A DNA stretch of 41,122 nt, taken from contig SKUB01000272.1 in assembly GCA_007122315.1 (NCBI GenBank), forward strand, positions 1 to 41,122. The letters run 5' to 3'. This DNA is from Pseudomonadales bacterium. GTDB taxonomy: Bacteria; Pseudomonadota; Gammaproteobacteria; Pseudomonadales; Azotimanducaceae. Numbering within the stretch: the first letter of the stretch is position 1; every line of letters begins with the position of its first letter. Of this stretch, positions 1 to 8,399 are shown one piece after another. The notes below the pieces were generated by a model that worked only from the letters and a program-made list of their open reading frames with translations, was not told the origin of the DNA and ran no database searches. The position numbers were made by a program, and so were the translations under genes.

Positions 1-119
1 AGGGGCCGGACGTGACGTTCCCCGCGGTGGCGGCTGCAGAGCTGCACCGGGATCTGAGCTACTGGCTGCTGGCCGGAAACGACGGCAGCGGTGGCGAGCC
101 GCCGCGGGAGCTGAGCTAG
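1..119 (+). CDS. C-terminal end of an unknown protein (5' truncated)
   Basis: An open frame read from base 3 runs to TAG at 117-119, giving about 38 residues that include ELHRDLSYWLLAG and a Gly/Ser-rich tail. The gene begins upstream of the window, so no domain can be assigned. It converges on the membrane protein gene ending at 162. Only 42 bp separate the two stop codons and no clear terminator hairpin is seen there. That the frame is coding is an inference from its lack of stops and its orientation. Confidence 0.45.
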   Translation, partial: GPDVTFPAVAAAELHRDLSYWLLAGNDGSGGEPPRELS

Positions 120-161
120 TGGGCCATGCGCAAAATTCGGTAACTGTTCGCTGCGCCGGAT

Positions 162-707
162 TCACCGGACTTCACGCCTGGCCCACCAGGCCTGTCCTGT
201 TGACTCAGCTGCCGGCGCGGTGCGCGCTTCCGCGCGGCGGCGGGTCAGGCGCGGCCGCCAGATGCCGAGCACGATGTTCGCGATGCAGATCGCCAGGATC
301 ACCCACAGCGGGCCCCACTCGCTGTGCAGCATGGCGGCGAGTTCCTCGGGGCTGATCGTGCCCGCCATGGCGTCCAGGGTGTATTCGAGGTTCCGTGTCG
401 CCGGCCGCTGCACGGAAACGAGTGTGGCCTCGAAGATGGCGAGGCCCAGCGCCACCTTCACCCACACCCAGCCGGCGTTGCCGAATTGGGGATGGGCAGC
501 GATGGCCAGCAGCCCCGACACCAGCACCAGAACCAGGGAGGGCAGCAGCAGCCAGGTGGCCACGGCCAGGATGCCCGCGCGCAGCGCCGCGGCCTCCGCC
601 AGAGTCGTGAGCTCCGGCAGCGCCGTCAGCAGCACCAGGTGGGCCGCCACTGCGCCCGTGATGCCCACGGCGCCGGCGGTGTGCAGGAACTTCATGGCCT
701 TGCGCAT
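162..707 (-). CDS. small integral membrane protein, DUF2269-like
   Basis: A 181-residue protein with about four hydrophobic segments, at roughly residues 8-30, 40-68, 80-98 and 130-150. The N-terminal KFLHTAGAVGITGAVAAHL and the conserved-looking small polar loops resemble the DUF2269 family of predicted inner-membrane proteins, whose function is unknown. The start at 707 is preceded by a purine-rich AGAGGCGA. A second Met four codons later (695) is also possible. The tail is basic and probably cytoplasmic. The gene is divergent from the SbcD-like gene at 848, so the 140 bp between them must hold both promoters. The family assignment is tentative; the membrane character is clear. Confidence 0.6.
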   Translation of the reverse strand: MRKAMKFLHTAGAVGITGAVAAHLVLLTALPELTTLAEAAALRAGILAVATWLLLPSLVLVLVSGLLAIAAHPQFGNAGWVWVKVALGLAIFEATLVSVQRPATRNLEYTLDAMAGTISPEELAAMLHSEWGPLWVILAICIANIVLGIWRPRLTRRRAEARTAPAAESTGQAWWARREVR

Positions 708-847
708 GGCGGCATCGCCTCTTTGCCCGAACGTGGCGGCATGGGCCCGTGGCTCACGAGCGATGATCCTACCGCAGTCCGGCGGCGGTGGAGCGGATCG
801 CGGCGCATGTGTAATGTGCCTCGATTCGCGCCTGTGCGCGCGTCCCG

Positions 848-1945
848 ATGGGGAGCCTCACGTTGCGCCTGCTGCACACCGCGGACTGGCAGCTCGGCCT
901 GCGCCTCGACTTCGTCGGTGGCGAGACCGCGGCGCGGCTGCGAGCCCAGCGTTACGACACGATCCGGACCATTGCCCGCCTCGCCCACGAACGCGCCGTG
1001 GACATGGTGGTGGTGGCGGGCGACGTGTTCGACGCCAACCGGGTCGGGCGCGACACCCTGCAGCAGGCCAGCGATGCGCTGGCCACCTTTGGCGACCTGC
1101 CCGTGATCCTGCTCGCCGGCAATCACGATGCCCTCGAGGAAGGCGCGGCGCTGACCCGGCTGCCGAACCCGCCGGCCGGCGTCTTCGTCCCCACCGGACC
1201 GGAAATCGTGGAGGTGGCCGGCGTCGAGTTGCTGCTCTGCCCGCTGCAGGAGCGACATGTGCGGGGCGATCCCGCCGGCTGGATTCCCGGGCGCGGCAAT
1301 TCAGAGCGGATTCGCGTCGCGGTCGCCCACGGCGGCGCACTGAATTTCGCGGAGGGGGTCGAGTCGGTCAACCGCATCGAGGTCGACGCGCTGCTGGCCA
1401 AGGGGGTCGACTACGTCGCCCTTGGGGACTGGCACGGCACCTTTCGCGTCCATGACCGCTGCTGGTACTCCGGTACCCACGAGGCCACGCGCTTCCGCGA
1501 GCAGGCACCGGGGAACGTGCTCATCGTGGACATCGATGGCCCGGGTGCGCTGCCGCGGGTGGAGACCGTGCCGGTGGCCAGGAGCCGATGGCTGCGCGAG
1601 TCGGTTGAGCTCGCCGAGGATGCGGACGCCGAAAGCATGCTGCAGCGCCTGGAAGCGCTGCCGGAGAAGTCCTGGACCCTGTTGCGTCTGGAGCTGTCCG
1701 GCGAGCTGTCCCTGGCGGGTCGTGAACGGCTGGATACCGGACTGGCATCGCTGGCAGCAAGTCTTGCCCATCTCCGCCTGAAGGCGGAGGGCTTAAGCGT
1801 TGCGCCGACCGCAGAAGATCTCGCGAGCCTGGAGCAGGAGGGCTATCTGGGCGAAGTCGTGCGTGGTTTGCGCGCTGAGGGGGACATCGATGCGCTGCGC
1901 CTGCTCTACCGCATCCTCCGTCAAGCCCCTACGGCAGGCGGCTGA
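848..1945 (+). CDS. SbcD/YhaO-like DNA repair metallo-exonuclease
   Basis: A 365-residue calcineurin-like phosphoesterase of the SbcD/Mre11/YhaO group, expected to work as the nuclease subunit of a DNA end-processing complex. Visible motifs in order are HTADWQLG (10-17), GDVFD (58-62), GNHD (91-94), a later AHGGA and GDWH. These correspond to the metal-binding phosphodiesterase motifs. The His of the first D-x-H motif is replaced by Gln (D13-W-Q15), a deviation from canonical Mre11. The partner ATPase starts 3 bp after the stop, so the two are certainly one operon. The ATG at 848 is used here. A TTG at 863, which would begin directly before RLLHTADW, cannot be excluded. The position of the enzyme class is secure; substrate preference is not visible. 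Confidence 0.88.
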   Translation: MGSLTLRLLHTADWQLGLRLDFVGGETAARLRAQRYDTIRTIARLAHERAVDMVVVAGDVFDANRVGRDTLQQASDALATFGDLPVILLAGNHDALEEGAALTRLPNPPAGVFVPTGPEIVEVAGVELLLCPLQERHVRGDPAGWIPGRGNSERIRVAVAHGGALNFAEGVESVNRIEVDALLAKGVDYVALGDWHGTFRVHDRCWYSGTHEATRFREQAPGNVLIVDIDGPGALPRVETVPVARSRWLRESVELAEDADAESMLQRLEALPEKSWTLLRLELSGELSLAGRERLDTGLASLAASLAHLRLKAEGLSVAPTAEDLASLEQEGYLGEVVRGLRAEGDIDALRLLYRILRQAPTAGG

Positions 1946-1948
1946 ACC

Positions 1949-4600
1949 ATGTGGATCCGACGTCTCGAAGTGGAACACTGGCGCGGCCTCGAGCATGTGC
2001 TGCTCGATGATCTCTCACCCCATCTGAATCTGGTGACCGGCCCCAACGAGTCAGGCAAGAGTCGCCTGGTCCAGGCGCTGCGCTTCGGCCTGTTCGAGAG
2101 CAGTCGCGGTGCCGGCCGCTTCAAACAGGATCTGCAGACCTGGGGCGGCAGCGAGCGCCCCCGGGTACGCATCGACTTCGAACTTGCCGGTGCCGCCTGG
2201 CAGGTGGAGAAGACCTTCGTCAGTCATCAGCACCAGACCCGTCTGAGCACGGCGAACCGGGCCTTCGAAGGCGAAGAAGCCGAAGCGAGATTGCGGGAAC
2301 TGCTGGGAACAGAACCGGGCAGTACCACCAGTCCGGCGTCCGGGGCCCAGCTCGGACGCTGGTCCCTGCTCTGGGTGGAGCAGGGTCGGGCTGGTGAGGA
2401 ACCGGAGGTGGCAGACAACAGCGCCATCCAGGGCGGGCTGCATGATCGCCTGGTTCGCGAGGTGGGTGACGTGGCCGCCGGCGCGCTCGGGCAGTACGTT
2501 CGCCGCCGCGCCCGGGAAGAGGCGGAGCGCTTCTACAGCCAGGGTCTCGGTGCGGAGAAGAAACGGCTGAAAGAGGCCCGGAGTCACCTCGAAGCCTGTT
2601 CTGCGGCCCGCGAGGACATCGAGCGGCGCATCGCGGCCATCGAGGACGATGCCCGCACATTGCGTCGTACTCGGGCGGATGAAAGCGACCTCAGCGAACG
2701 TCGGGCCGTGGCCGAAGCCGAACGCAGTGACGCCCGGACGCGCCGCGACGAGACCCGTGAACTCGCTCGGCAGCTCGAGGCCGTGACGGACGAACTGGCG
2801 CGGGCCGAAGCGGCAGTTGCCGCGCGCCGCAAGGCGCTGGCGCAGGCCGAATCCCTGGCGGAGGAGCTGAGCGCGAACGAGCAGCGGCGCGAACGCCTGC
2901 AGGCGGAACTCGACGCTGTCCTGAAGGAAGAGGCAGAGACACGCAGTACGCTCACCGAACTGCGCGAACACGCGGCGAACGCGGACATGGCATTGGATGG
3001 ATTGCGCACGGAGCGACTGCGTCTGCAGCGTCTGGTCCAGGCCCGCTCCCAGCGCGAAGAACAGGCACGCCTCGATGCCCGGCTCGATCAGGCCGCCCGT
3101 CAGGACGCGGTGCTGGCCGAGCTGCGCACCGCGCTGAACGAGCTTCCGGAGGTGGGTGACGCGGACGTCATGGCCCTGCGCATGCTGGAGCGTGAGCGGC
3201 TCGAGGCAAGTGCACGGCTGGAAGGCGCGTCGGTGCGCGTCCGGTTGCAGACTCGTCGTGCACTCGATTTCGATGGCGAGCGCATCGAAGCCGGCGTCGA
3301 ACGTACGTTTCTGGTGGACCGTGACCGCCGCTTCGAGCTCGATGGTATCGCGAGTCTGGAGGTCCAGCCCGGCAGCGGGGCATTGGAATCCCTGCGCGAT
3401 GCCGTCGCCGACAGCGAAGTGAACCTGCGCCGGCGCATCGAGGCGCTGGGGGTGAGGGACCTCGAACATGCAGAGCGAGTCAGTCGCGAACGGGAGGCAC
3501 TCCTGGGTCGGGAACGCGAGGCAAGGCAGCGGCTGCGTGAACTGTTTCCCGACGGTCGGGAAGCGGCGCGCACCTGGCGCGACCTGCTCGCGGCCACCCT
3601 TGCGGAGCTGCCGCAAAGTGAGGTGCCGTCCGATCTCGACGCCGCACTCGCCAACATCGAAACCGGCGAGGGCGAGCAGATTGCCGTTGCCGCGGCAGCA
3701 CGGAAGCGCCGGGACGAGGCTAGCGCACGCATCGAGGCGCAGGCTCAGCAGGTCGCGGATCTGCGGTCCGAGCTCAAGGGTATCGACGGGGAACTGGCCC
3801 AGCTCAGGCGTCAGCTCGAAGGTGATGGCAGCGTGGTCCGGCTGCGGGAAGCCTGCGACGCCGAAGCCAGGAGGCAAACCGAAGTTGCGGCGCGTCGGGG
3901 CGACATCGCACAGGTTTTCAAGGCGGCGGGCGGTGACACCGCGGAACTGGACCTGGAACGGGCAGAGCGAGCCGTGAGGGCGCTGGACGAGCAGGCAGCG
4001 GGAAAACGGGATCTGCGCGTGGCGCTGGAGCAGCGCATGAACGATGCCGGTGCGTCGTCGTTGCACGAGGCGCTGCAGGATGCAGCGTCGGCAGAGGCCG
4101 CTGCGGAACTGGATCTCGCTCGCCTGGAGCGGGAAGCCGGAGCGGCGCGACGCCTGTTCGAACGGGTAGAGCAGGCTTACGGTGCCGCGCAGGCGCAGTT
4201 GGCCGAGCCGGTGATCCGGCGCATCCAGCCCTACCTCGAGCAGGTCCTGCCCGGTGCCCGTGCCCATCTGGCGGACGACTTCGCGCTGCTCGGTCTGCAG
4301 CAGGGTGAAGCCGGCAGCACTGAGCGTTTCGACCAGCTCTCCGGTGGAACCCGGGAACAGCTGGCGCTGCTGGTGCGCATCGGACTCGCGGAGGTGCTCG
4401 GTGAGGACGAACCCTGGCCGCTTCTGCTCGACGATGCCCTGGTGAACACTGACCCGGAGCGCATCCGTCAGTTTCAGCGTGTCCTGTTTGCAGCGTCGCG
4501 GCGCACCCAGATTCTGCTCTTCACCTGCCACGGACCGCTGTTCGATGCCGCCGGTGCGGATCGCGTTGTGCCATTGGTGCCCCGCCCGCGCCGCCGCTGA
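1949..4600 (+). CDS. YhaN/SbcC-like AAA ATPase with long coiled coils
   Basis: An 883-residue SMC/Rad50-like ATPase, partner of the nuclease encoded immediately upstream. The Walker A motif GPNESGKS is at 31-38, a Q-loop region LLWVEQG near 142, the ABC signature LSGGTREQL starts at 797 and Walker B LLLDDAL is near 825-830. Between them lie very charged Arg/Glu/Ala-rich segments typical of antiparallel coiled coils, with a globular insert around 430-480. No CxxC zinc hook is present at the coiled-coil apex, which fits YhaN-type proteins rather than classical SbcC/Rad50. The ATG lies 3 bp after the upstream TGA, implying translational coupling. It is expected to bind DNA and gate access to the nuclease. 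Confidence 0.88.
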   Translation: MWIRRLEVEHWRGLEHVLLDDLSPHLNLVTGPNESGKSRLVQALRFGLFESSRGAGRFKQDLQTWGGSERPRVRIDFELAGAAWQVEKTFVSHQHQTRLSTANRAFEGEEAEARLRELLGTEPGSTTSPASGAQLGRWSLLWVEQGRAGEEPEVADNSAIQGGLHDRLVREVGDVAAGALGQYVRRRAREEAERFYSQGLGAEKKRLKEARSHLEACSAAREDIERRIAAIEDDARTLRRTRADESDLSERRAVAEAERSDARTRRDETRELARQLEAVTDELARAEAAVAARRKALAQAESLAEELSANEQRRERLQAELDAVLKEEAETRSTLTELREHAANADMALDGLRTERLRLQRLVQARSQREEQARLDARLDQAARQDAVLAELRTALNELPEVGDADVMALRMLERERLEASARLEGASVRVRLQTRRALDFDGERIEAGVERTFLVDRDRRFELDGIASLEVQPGSGALESLRDAVADSEVNLRRRIEALGVRDLEHAERVSREREALLGREREARQRLRELFPDGREAARTWRDLLAATLAELPQSEVPSDLDAALANIETGEGEQIAVAAAARKRRDEASARIEAQAQQVADLRSELKGIDGELAQLRRQLEGDGSVVRLREACDAEARRQTEVAARRGDIAQVFKAAGGDTAELDLERAERAVRALDEQAAGKRDLRVALEQRMNDAGASSLHEALQDAASAEAAAELDLARLEREAGAARRLFERVEQAYGAAQAQLAEPVIRRIQPYLEQVLPGARAHLADDFALLGLQQGEAGSTERFDQLSGGTREQLALLVRIGLAEVLGEDEPWPLLLDDALVNTDPERIRQFQRVLFAASRRTQILLFTCHGPLFDAAGADRVVPLVPRPRRR

Positions 4601-4689
4601 GGCGTCCGGGCAGCGGCTGGTCCTGTTCGCCGCGGTGGGCCCTGCACTGCTACCGTTTCCGCCTGCCCGAGCAGCAGGGAGGTGAGACC

Positions 4690-5445
4690 ATGGCGGATGA
4701 CCAGGCAGGCAGGGCCAAGCTCTACCGGATGCAGACCGACGAGCACCTGTGCCCATTCGGTTTGAAAACGAAGGATCTGCTCGAGCGGTACGGTTTCGAA
4801 GTAGAAGATCACACCTTGACCTCCCGAGATGCCATCGACGCGTTCAAGCGGGAGGCGGGCGTCGACACGACGCCGCAGGCCTACATCGGCGGCGCTCGAG
4901 TCGGTGGCTACGAAGACGTGCGCGCCTTTCTTGATCTGTCCGTTGTGGACGAGGATGCCACCAGCTACCTGCCCGTGATCGCGCTGTTCGGTGTCGCCTT
5001 GCTGATGGCGCTGGCCATCGCATCCGTGGCACTCGAAACACTGCTCACTATCCGTACCGTGGAGTTCTTCGTGGCCACCGCCATGGTGCTGCTCGGGCTG
5101 CAGAAGCTGAAAGACTTAGAGTCGTTTAGCACCATGTTCCTGAACTACGATCTGCTGGCGCAGCGTTACGTACGCTATGGATACGTCTATCCCTTCGCCG
5201 AGACCCTGGCCGGCCTGCTGATGCTGGCGGGTGTCCTGATCTGGGTGGCCGCACCGCTGGCACTGTTCATCGGTAGCATCGGTGCGTTGTCGGTGTTCAA
5301 GGCCGTCTACGTCGATGGCAGGACACTCAAGTGCGCCTGTGTCGGCGGCGACAGCAAGGTTCCGCTCGGTTTCGTTTCGCTCACCGAGAATCTGATCATG
5401 ATCGCCATGGCGCTGTGGATGCCTCTGCGCATGTATGTCCTGTAG
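4690..5445 (+). CDS. glutaredoxin-MauE fusion membrane protein
   Basis: A 251-residue two-domain protein. Residues about 9-85 form a glutaredoxin fold with C21-P-F-G24 (one active-site Cys, the second replaced by Gly), TTPQAYIGG as the cis-Pro/glutathione-binding segment and GGYEDVRAFL. Residues about 95-251 contain four or more membrane helices of the MauE/DoxX-like type and a conserved-looking KCACVGGDSKVPLG cysteine motif near the C terminus. MauE proteins take part in disulfide handling during methylamine dehydrogenase maturation, but no methylamine genes are present here. A strong ribosome site (GGGAGGTGAG) precedes the ATG. The next gene starts 37 bp downstream on the same strand. Likely an inner-membrane thiol-redox protein; the substrate is unknown. 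Confidence 0.85.
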   Translation: MADDQAGRAKLYRMQTDEHLCPFGLKTKDLLERYGFEVEDHTLTSRDAIDAFKREAGVDTTPQAYIGGARVGGYEDVRAFLDLSVVDEDATSYLPVIALFGVALLMALAIASVALETLLTIRTVEFFVATAMVLLGLQKLKDLESFSTMFLNYDLLAQRYVRYGYVYPFAETLAGLLMLAGVLIWVAAPLALFIGSIGALSVFKAVYVDGRTLKCACVGGDSKVPLGFVSLTENLIMIAMALWMPLRMYVL

Positions 5446-5482
5446 CGTTGTCCCGCCGGTACGGCTCTCAAGGAGACTGAAC

Positions 5483-6679
5483 ATGGGACGGGTATCGTTT
5501 GCGTCACGCAGCGGCCATGAACTCACCGGCAGCCTGGAACTGCCGCCGGGCGGCGAATGGAAGGCCACGGCGCTGTTCGCCCACTGCTTCACCTGCGGCC
5601 GCAACATTCGAGCGGCGCGCGACATCACTCGGGCGCTGGCCGCAGCGGGGTTCGCCGTGCTGCGCTTCGACTTCACCGGCCTCGGTGACAGCGAAGGCGA
5701 ATTCGAGGACACCACGTTCTCCAGCAACCTCGATGATCTCGAGGACGCAGCGAACTGGCTCGGAGAAACCATGGCCGCACCCCAACTGCTGGTCGGCCAC
5801 TCCCTCGGTGGCACCGCCGCGCTGGCGGTGGCGGAACGCCTCGACAGCGTCCGCGCCGTGGCCACGCTGGCGGCGCCGGCGCAGCCCGAGCATGTGCTGA
5901 AGAACTTCGGCGACGATCTGGCCCGCATCGAGGAGGAAGGCAGTGCCGAAGTCGATCTCGGCGGGCGTCCGTTTCGCGTTCGCCGCGACTTCATCGACGA
6001 CGCCCGCAGTCACGACCTGTCAGCGCGCCTGCGCAAGCTGCGCCGTGCGCTGCTGGTGATGCACGCACCCGGGGATCGGGTCGTCGCCATCGATCAGGCC
6101 GAGACCATCTTTACGTCGGCCTTGCACCCCAAGAGTTTCGTCAGTCTGGACGAGGCAGACCACCTGCTGTCGCGCTCAGAGGATTCGGTCTATGCCGCTT
6201 CGGTCATCGCGAGCTGGGCGGCGAAGTACCTCGAAATGCGATCGGCGCAAGCCACTGAAGGCGTGGTGGTCGCCGGGCGTACCGCCGACGCGTTTCTCTG
6301 CAGCGTTCAGGCTGGGGAACACCGGCTGCTTGCCGATGAACCGGAGAGCCACGGCGGCAGCGATCTTGGACTCGATCCTTACCGCTTTCTGGCCACTGCG
6401 CTCGCGGCGTGCACAGTGATGACACTGAACATGTATGCGCGGCACAAAAAACTGGCGGTGGAGCGTGTCAGCTGTCAGGTGACCCATCGCAAGGTGCACG
6501 CCAGCGACTGCGAGGACTGCGAAACCCGGGAAGGCAAGCTCGACGAGCTGCGCCGGGTCGTCACCATCGAAGGTGAGCTCGACGACGCGCAGCGCGCCCG
6601 CATGCTGGAGATTGCCGACCGCTGTCCAGTCCACCGTACGCTGGAAGGCGAGATCAAGGTGCGTTCCGAACTGGCCTAG
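5483..6679 (+). CDS. bifunctional alpha/beta-hydrolase/OsmC family protein
   Basis: A 398-residue fusion. Residues about 1-255 are an alpha/beta hydrolase with nucleophile motif GHSLGG (Ser108) and a C-terminal DEADH segment supplying the catalytic His. Residues about 260-398 are an OsmC/Ohr-like domain with two cysteines, C310 (in ALAACTVM) and C381 (in DRCPVH), at the expected positions for a thiol peroxidase pair. An extra CEDC motif sits between them. The start at 5483 is chosen because AAGGAGACTGAAC precedes it; an upstream ATG at 5435 lies inside the previous gene and lacks such a site. OsmC domains reduce organic hydroperoxides. This fused architecture is a known family whose physiological substrate is not established. 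Confidence 0.9.
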   Translation: MGRVSFASRSGHELTGSLELPPGGEWKATALFAHCFTCGRNIRAARDITRALAAAGFAVLRFDFTGLGDSEGEFEDTTFSSNLDDLEDAANWLGETMAAPQLLVGHSLGGTAALAVAERLDSVRAVATLAAPAQPEHVLKNFGDDLARIEEEGSAEVDLGGRPFRVRRDFIDDARSHDLSARLRKLRRALLVMHAPGDRVVAIDQAETIFTSALHPKSFVSLDEADHLLSRSEDSVYAASVIASWAAKYLEMRSAQATEGVVVAGRTADAFLCSVQAGEHRLLADEPESHGGSDLGLDPYRFLATALAACTVMTLNMYARHKKLAVERVSCQVTHRKVHASDCEDCETREGKLDELRRVVTIEGELDDAQRARMLEIADRCPVHRTLEGEIKVRSELA

Positions 6680-6695
6680 GGGATGCAGATCACCA

Positions 6696-7016
6696 TCAAG
6701 GGCAGCAATCTGCGCAGCATTCCCGTTGCAGAAAGCCGAGCGTGTCTTCCATGGCGGTGACGTCCGCCCTGCAGATCAATGTGGTGCCCTGGCGTTCCTG
6801 GCTCACCAGGCCCACCTCGATCAGCCGCCGCAGATGAAACGACAGCGTCGAGCGGGGGATGGCGAGCAGCGCCTGCAGGTCGCCGACGGCGAGTCCCGCC
6901 GGAGCGGCACGGACCAGCGCGCGATAGACGCCGAGACGCACCGGACGACCGAGTGCCTCCAGTCGTTCTGCAGTGCGCTCGAGCGCGTCGGGTTGCGTCA
7001 CGCTGCGCGCGCTCAT
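6696..7016 (-). CDS. ArsR-family transcriptional repressor with Cys-rich tail
   Basis: A 106-residue winged-helix regulator of the ArsR/SmtB class: LEALGRPVRLGVYRALV at the N-terminal helix, then IPRSTLSFHLRRLIEVGLV as the recognition helix region and a short wing. It ends in ECCADCCP, with two vicinal cysteine pairs separated by two residues, a plausible thiophilic metal(loid) or redox sensing site. The start at 7016 is chosen because its ATG overlaps the TGA of the upstream gene in an ATGA, the normal sign of translational coupling. A longer frame beginning at 7046 would overlap that gene further. It probably represses its own operon. The inducer (arsenite, antimonite, other thiophile or redox signal) is inferred only from the cysteines. 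Confidence 0.88.
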   Translation of the reverse strand: MSARSVTQPDALERTAERLEALGRPVRLGVYRALVRAAPAGLAVGDLQALLAIPRSTLSFHLRRLIEVGLVSQERQGTTLICRADVTAMEDTLGFLQRECCADCCP

Positions 7017-8299
7017 GGCAGGTCTCCGGCGACATGCGCGGTACACAGCGCTCGAAAGCCTGCGCGGTCCCGGCAGGCTTCAGCGGTGAGTGAAGGATCG
7101 ACCCAGAGAATCGGCGCGAAGCCGGCGCCCTCGTTGCGAAATCCCATCACCTGGCCGGAGTACAACCGAGCCGCGACGAAGATCGGTTCGATGCCGTGGG
7201 TCCAGACCCGGATGTCCACCTTGAATGGCGTCACTCCGGCGGAGACCTTCAGGGACCGCTCCGAAGGTGCCGCGAAGCGCTGGGCGAGATAACCTTCGTC
7301 GAGCAGGGTCTCCCACTTGCGCCGGCTGACTTTGTCGCCCCGATAGACGCCGCGTGAGCCGTAGCCTCGCGTCGGTTTGAAGACGTAGTGGCGGCGTTCG
7401 GTCCAGAGGCGCTCGGCGTTGCCCTGGCCGAGCAGCTCGCAGGGCAGCAGGGTGTCGAGAATGCGCTCACTGTCGATGTGCGCCCGCTGTGTCAGCTCGG
7501 CCAGGCGGCGGGGGTCGCTCAGCTCGATCAACAGCTGTTTCTCGGCAAAGGTCCGGTAGACATCCGGGTTCGGCGCCAGCACGACCTCGTTGGCAAGCCA
7601 CGCTTCGCGCAGGAGTGCGTGTGCAGGGTCGTCGAGGCCGAAGTCGGTGAGACGGTTGTAGACCATGTCGATGGCGCTGTTCGGTCCGAACAACCTGCCG
7701 TTCTCACGGCGCAGGCTGGCGACGTCCATGATCTCCACCGCGATGCCGCGGCGCTCGAGGGCGACGGCTGCCAGGCGCATGTCCAGATACAGTGCCTGAC
7801 TGGCCGGGTCGGCATCGACGATGGCGAGGCGGGACAGTACTCGACCGGGTGCCAGGGTTGCGAATGCGTCGAGCAGTTGCTGTTCCGGTTCGAACCAGGG
7901 TGCCGTGTGGCCGTCGCCGATGGCTTCGAGCAGCAGCGGCTGCAGGAACGCGCCACCGGCGTTGGTGTTGATCTCGATCAGCTTCGGTCCGGAGGTCGTG
8001 AGGTGAAAGTCGAAGCTATTGCACACCCCCGCAGCGCACAGCCTGTCCCGGTCGAGGTCACTGCGTGCCAGCAGCAACTCGCCTACGGCGCGCACCCGCT
8101 CGAAGAGATCGGCCTTCGTCTGTTCAGGAAGGAACAGGGGATGCTCGGCACTGAGCTCGGCAAGGCGGCTGCTGGCCTCGGACACGTCTTCGGCTGGCAG
8201 CCTGGCGGCCACCGCGGCAGTGAGCGCGGAGTCCGCCAGCGGCAGGCAGAAACACTCAGCGTTGAGCCGCTCGATTGCGCCACCCGAACTGCCCGTCAT
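7013..8299 (-). CDS. putative circularly permuted ATP-grasp enzyme
   Basis: A 428-residue protein with no close characterised relative that I recognise. It has ATP-grasp-like motifs in permuted order. The metal-binding type motif LIEINTNAGG lies at 108-116 (E109, N111, N113), whereas the glycine-rich nucleotide-binding stretch FKPTRGYGSRGVYRG comes later (K308), followed by VDIRVW (D362, R364). In ordinary ATP-grasp ligases the Lys/Gly loop precedes the E-x-N motif. Circular permutation is known in glutathionylspermidine-synthase-like families. Expected chemistry is ATP-dependent ligation of a carboxylate to an amine or thiol. It is the first gene of an operon with the ArsR-type repressor (4-bp overlap), so its expression is probably induced by the repressor's ligand. 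Confidence 0.62.
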   Translation of the reverse strand: MTGSSGGAIERLNAECFCLPLADSALTAAVAARLPAEDVSEASSRLAELSAEHPLFLPEQTKADLFERVRAVGELLLARSDLDRDRLCAAGVCNSFDFHLTTSGPKLIEINTNAGGAFLQPLLLEAIGDGHTAPWFEPEQQLLDAFATLAPGRVLSRLAIVDADPASQALYLDMRLAAVALERRGIAVEIMDVASLRRENGRLFGPNSAIDMVYNRLTDFGLDDPAHALLREAWLANEVVLAPNPDVYRTFAEKQLLIELSDPRRLAELTQRAHIDSERILDTLLPCELLGQGNAERLWTERRHYVFKPTRGYGSRGVYRGDKVSRRKWETLLDEGYLAQRFAAPSERSLKVSAGVTPFKVDIRVWTHGIEPIFVAARLYSGQVMGFRNEGAGFAPILWVDPSLTAEACRDRAGFRALCTAHVAGDLP

Positions 8300-8316
8300 C
8301 GCGCCAATATTCCCAA

Positions 8317-8336
8317 ATAACCAGAATTACCGTTAT
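8317..8336. promoter_or_regulatory. candidate operator overlapping the ATP-grasp/arsR promoter
   Basis: A 20-bp imperfect palindrome with ATAAC/GTTAT outer arms and a central AATT (14 of 20 positions symmetrical) lies 17 bp upstream of the minus-strand start at 8299. A minus-strand TATAAC that would serve as a -10 element (8332-8337) overlaps it. The size and position fit autoregulation by the ArsR-type repressor. No good -35 was found. Confidence 0.4.
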
Positions 8337-8342
8337 AAGACC

Positions 8343-8394
8343 ACAACTCCCTCCCACTGCGTCAAGCAAGGAGCGGACGAGTTGTCAGTGGGAG
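8343..8394. repeat. two interleaved inverted repeats
   Basis: Two perfect inverted repeats are interlocked. ACAACTC (8343-8349) matches GAGTTGT (8379-8385), and CTCCCACTG (8351-8359) matches CAGTGGGAG (8386-8394). The order of arms is 1-2-1'-2', so the two stems cannot form as one nested hairpin. They lie between the end of the antiporter operon and the ATP-grasp gene promoter, both on the minus strand. Confidence 0.6.
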
Positions 8395-8399
8395 AGCGT

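Noticed and set aside
2051-4756. Very long minus-strand open frame (about 900 codons) antisense to the YhaN-like ATPase
   Set aside because: It mirrors the GC-rich codon usage of the real gene, has no domain pattern, and the plus strand encodes a complete ATPase with all motifs.
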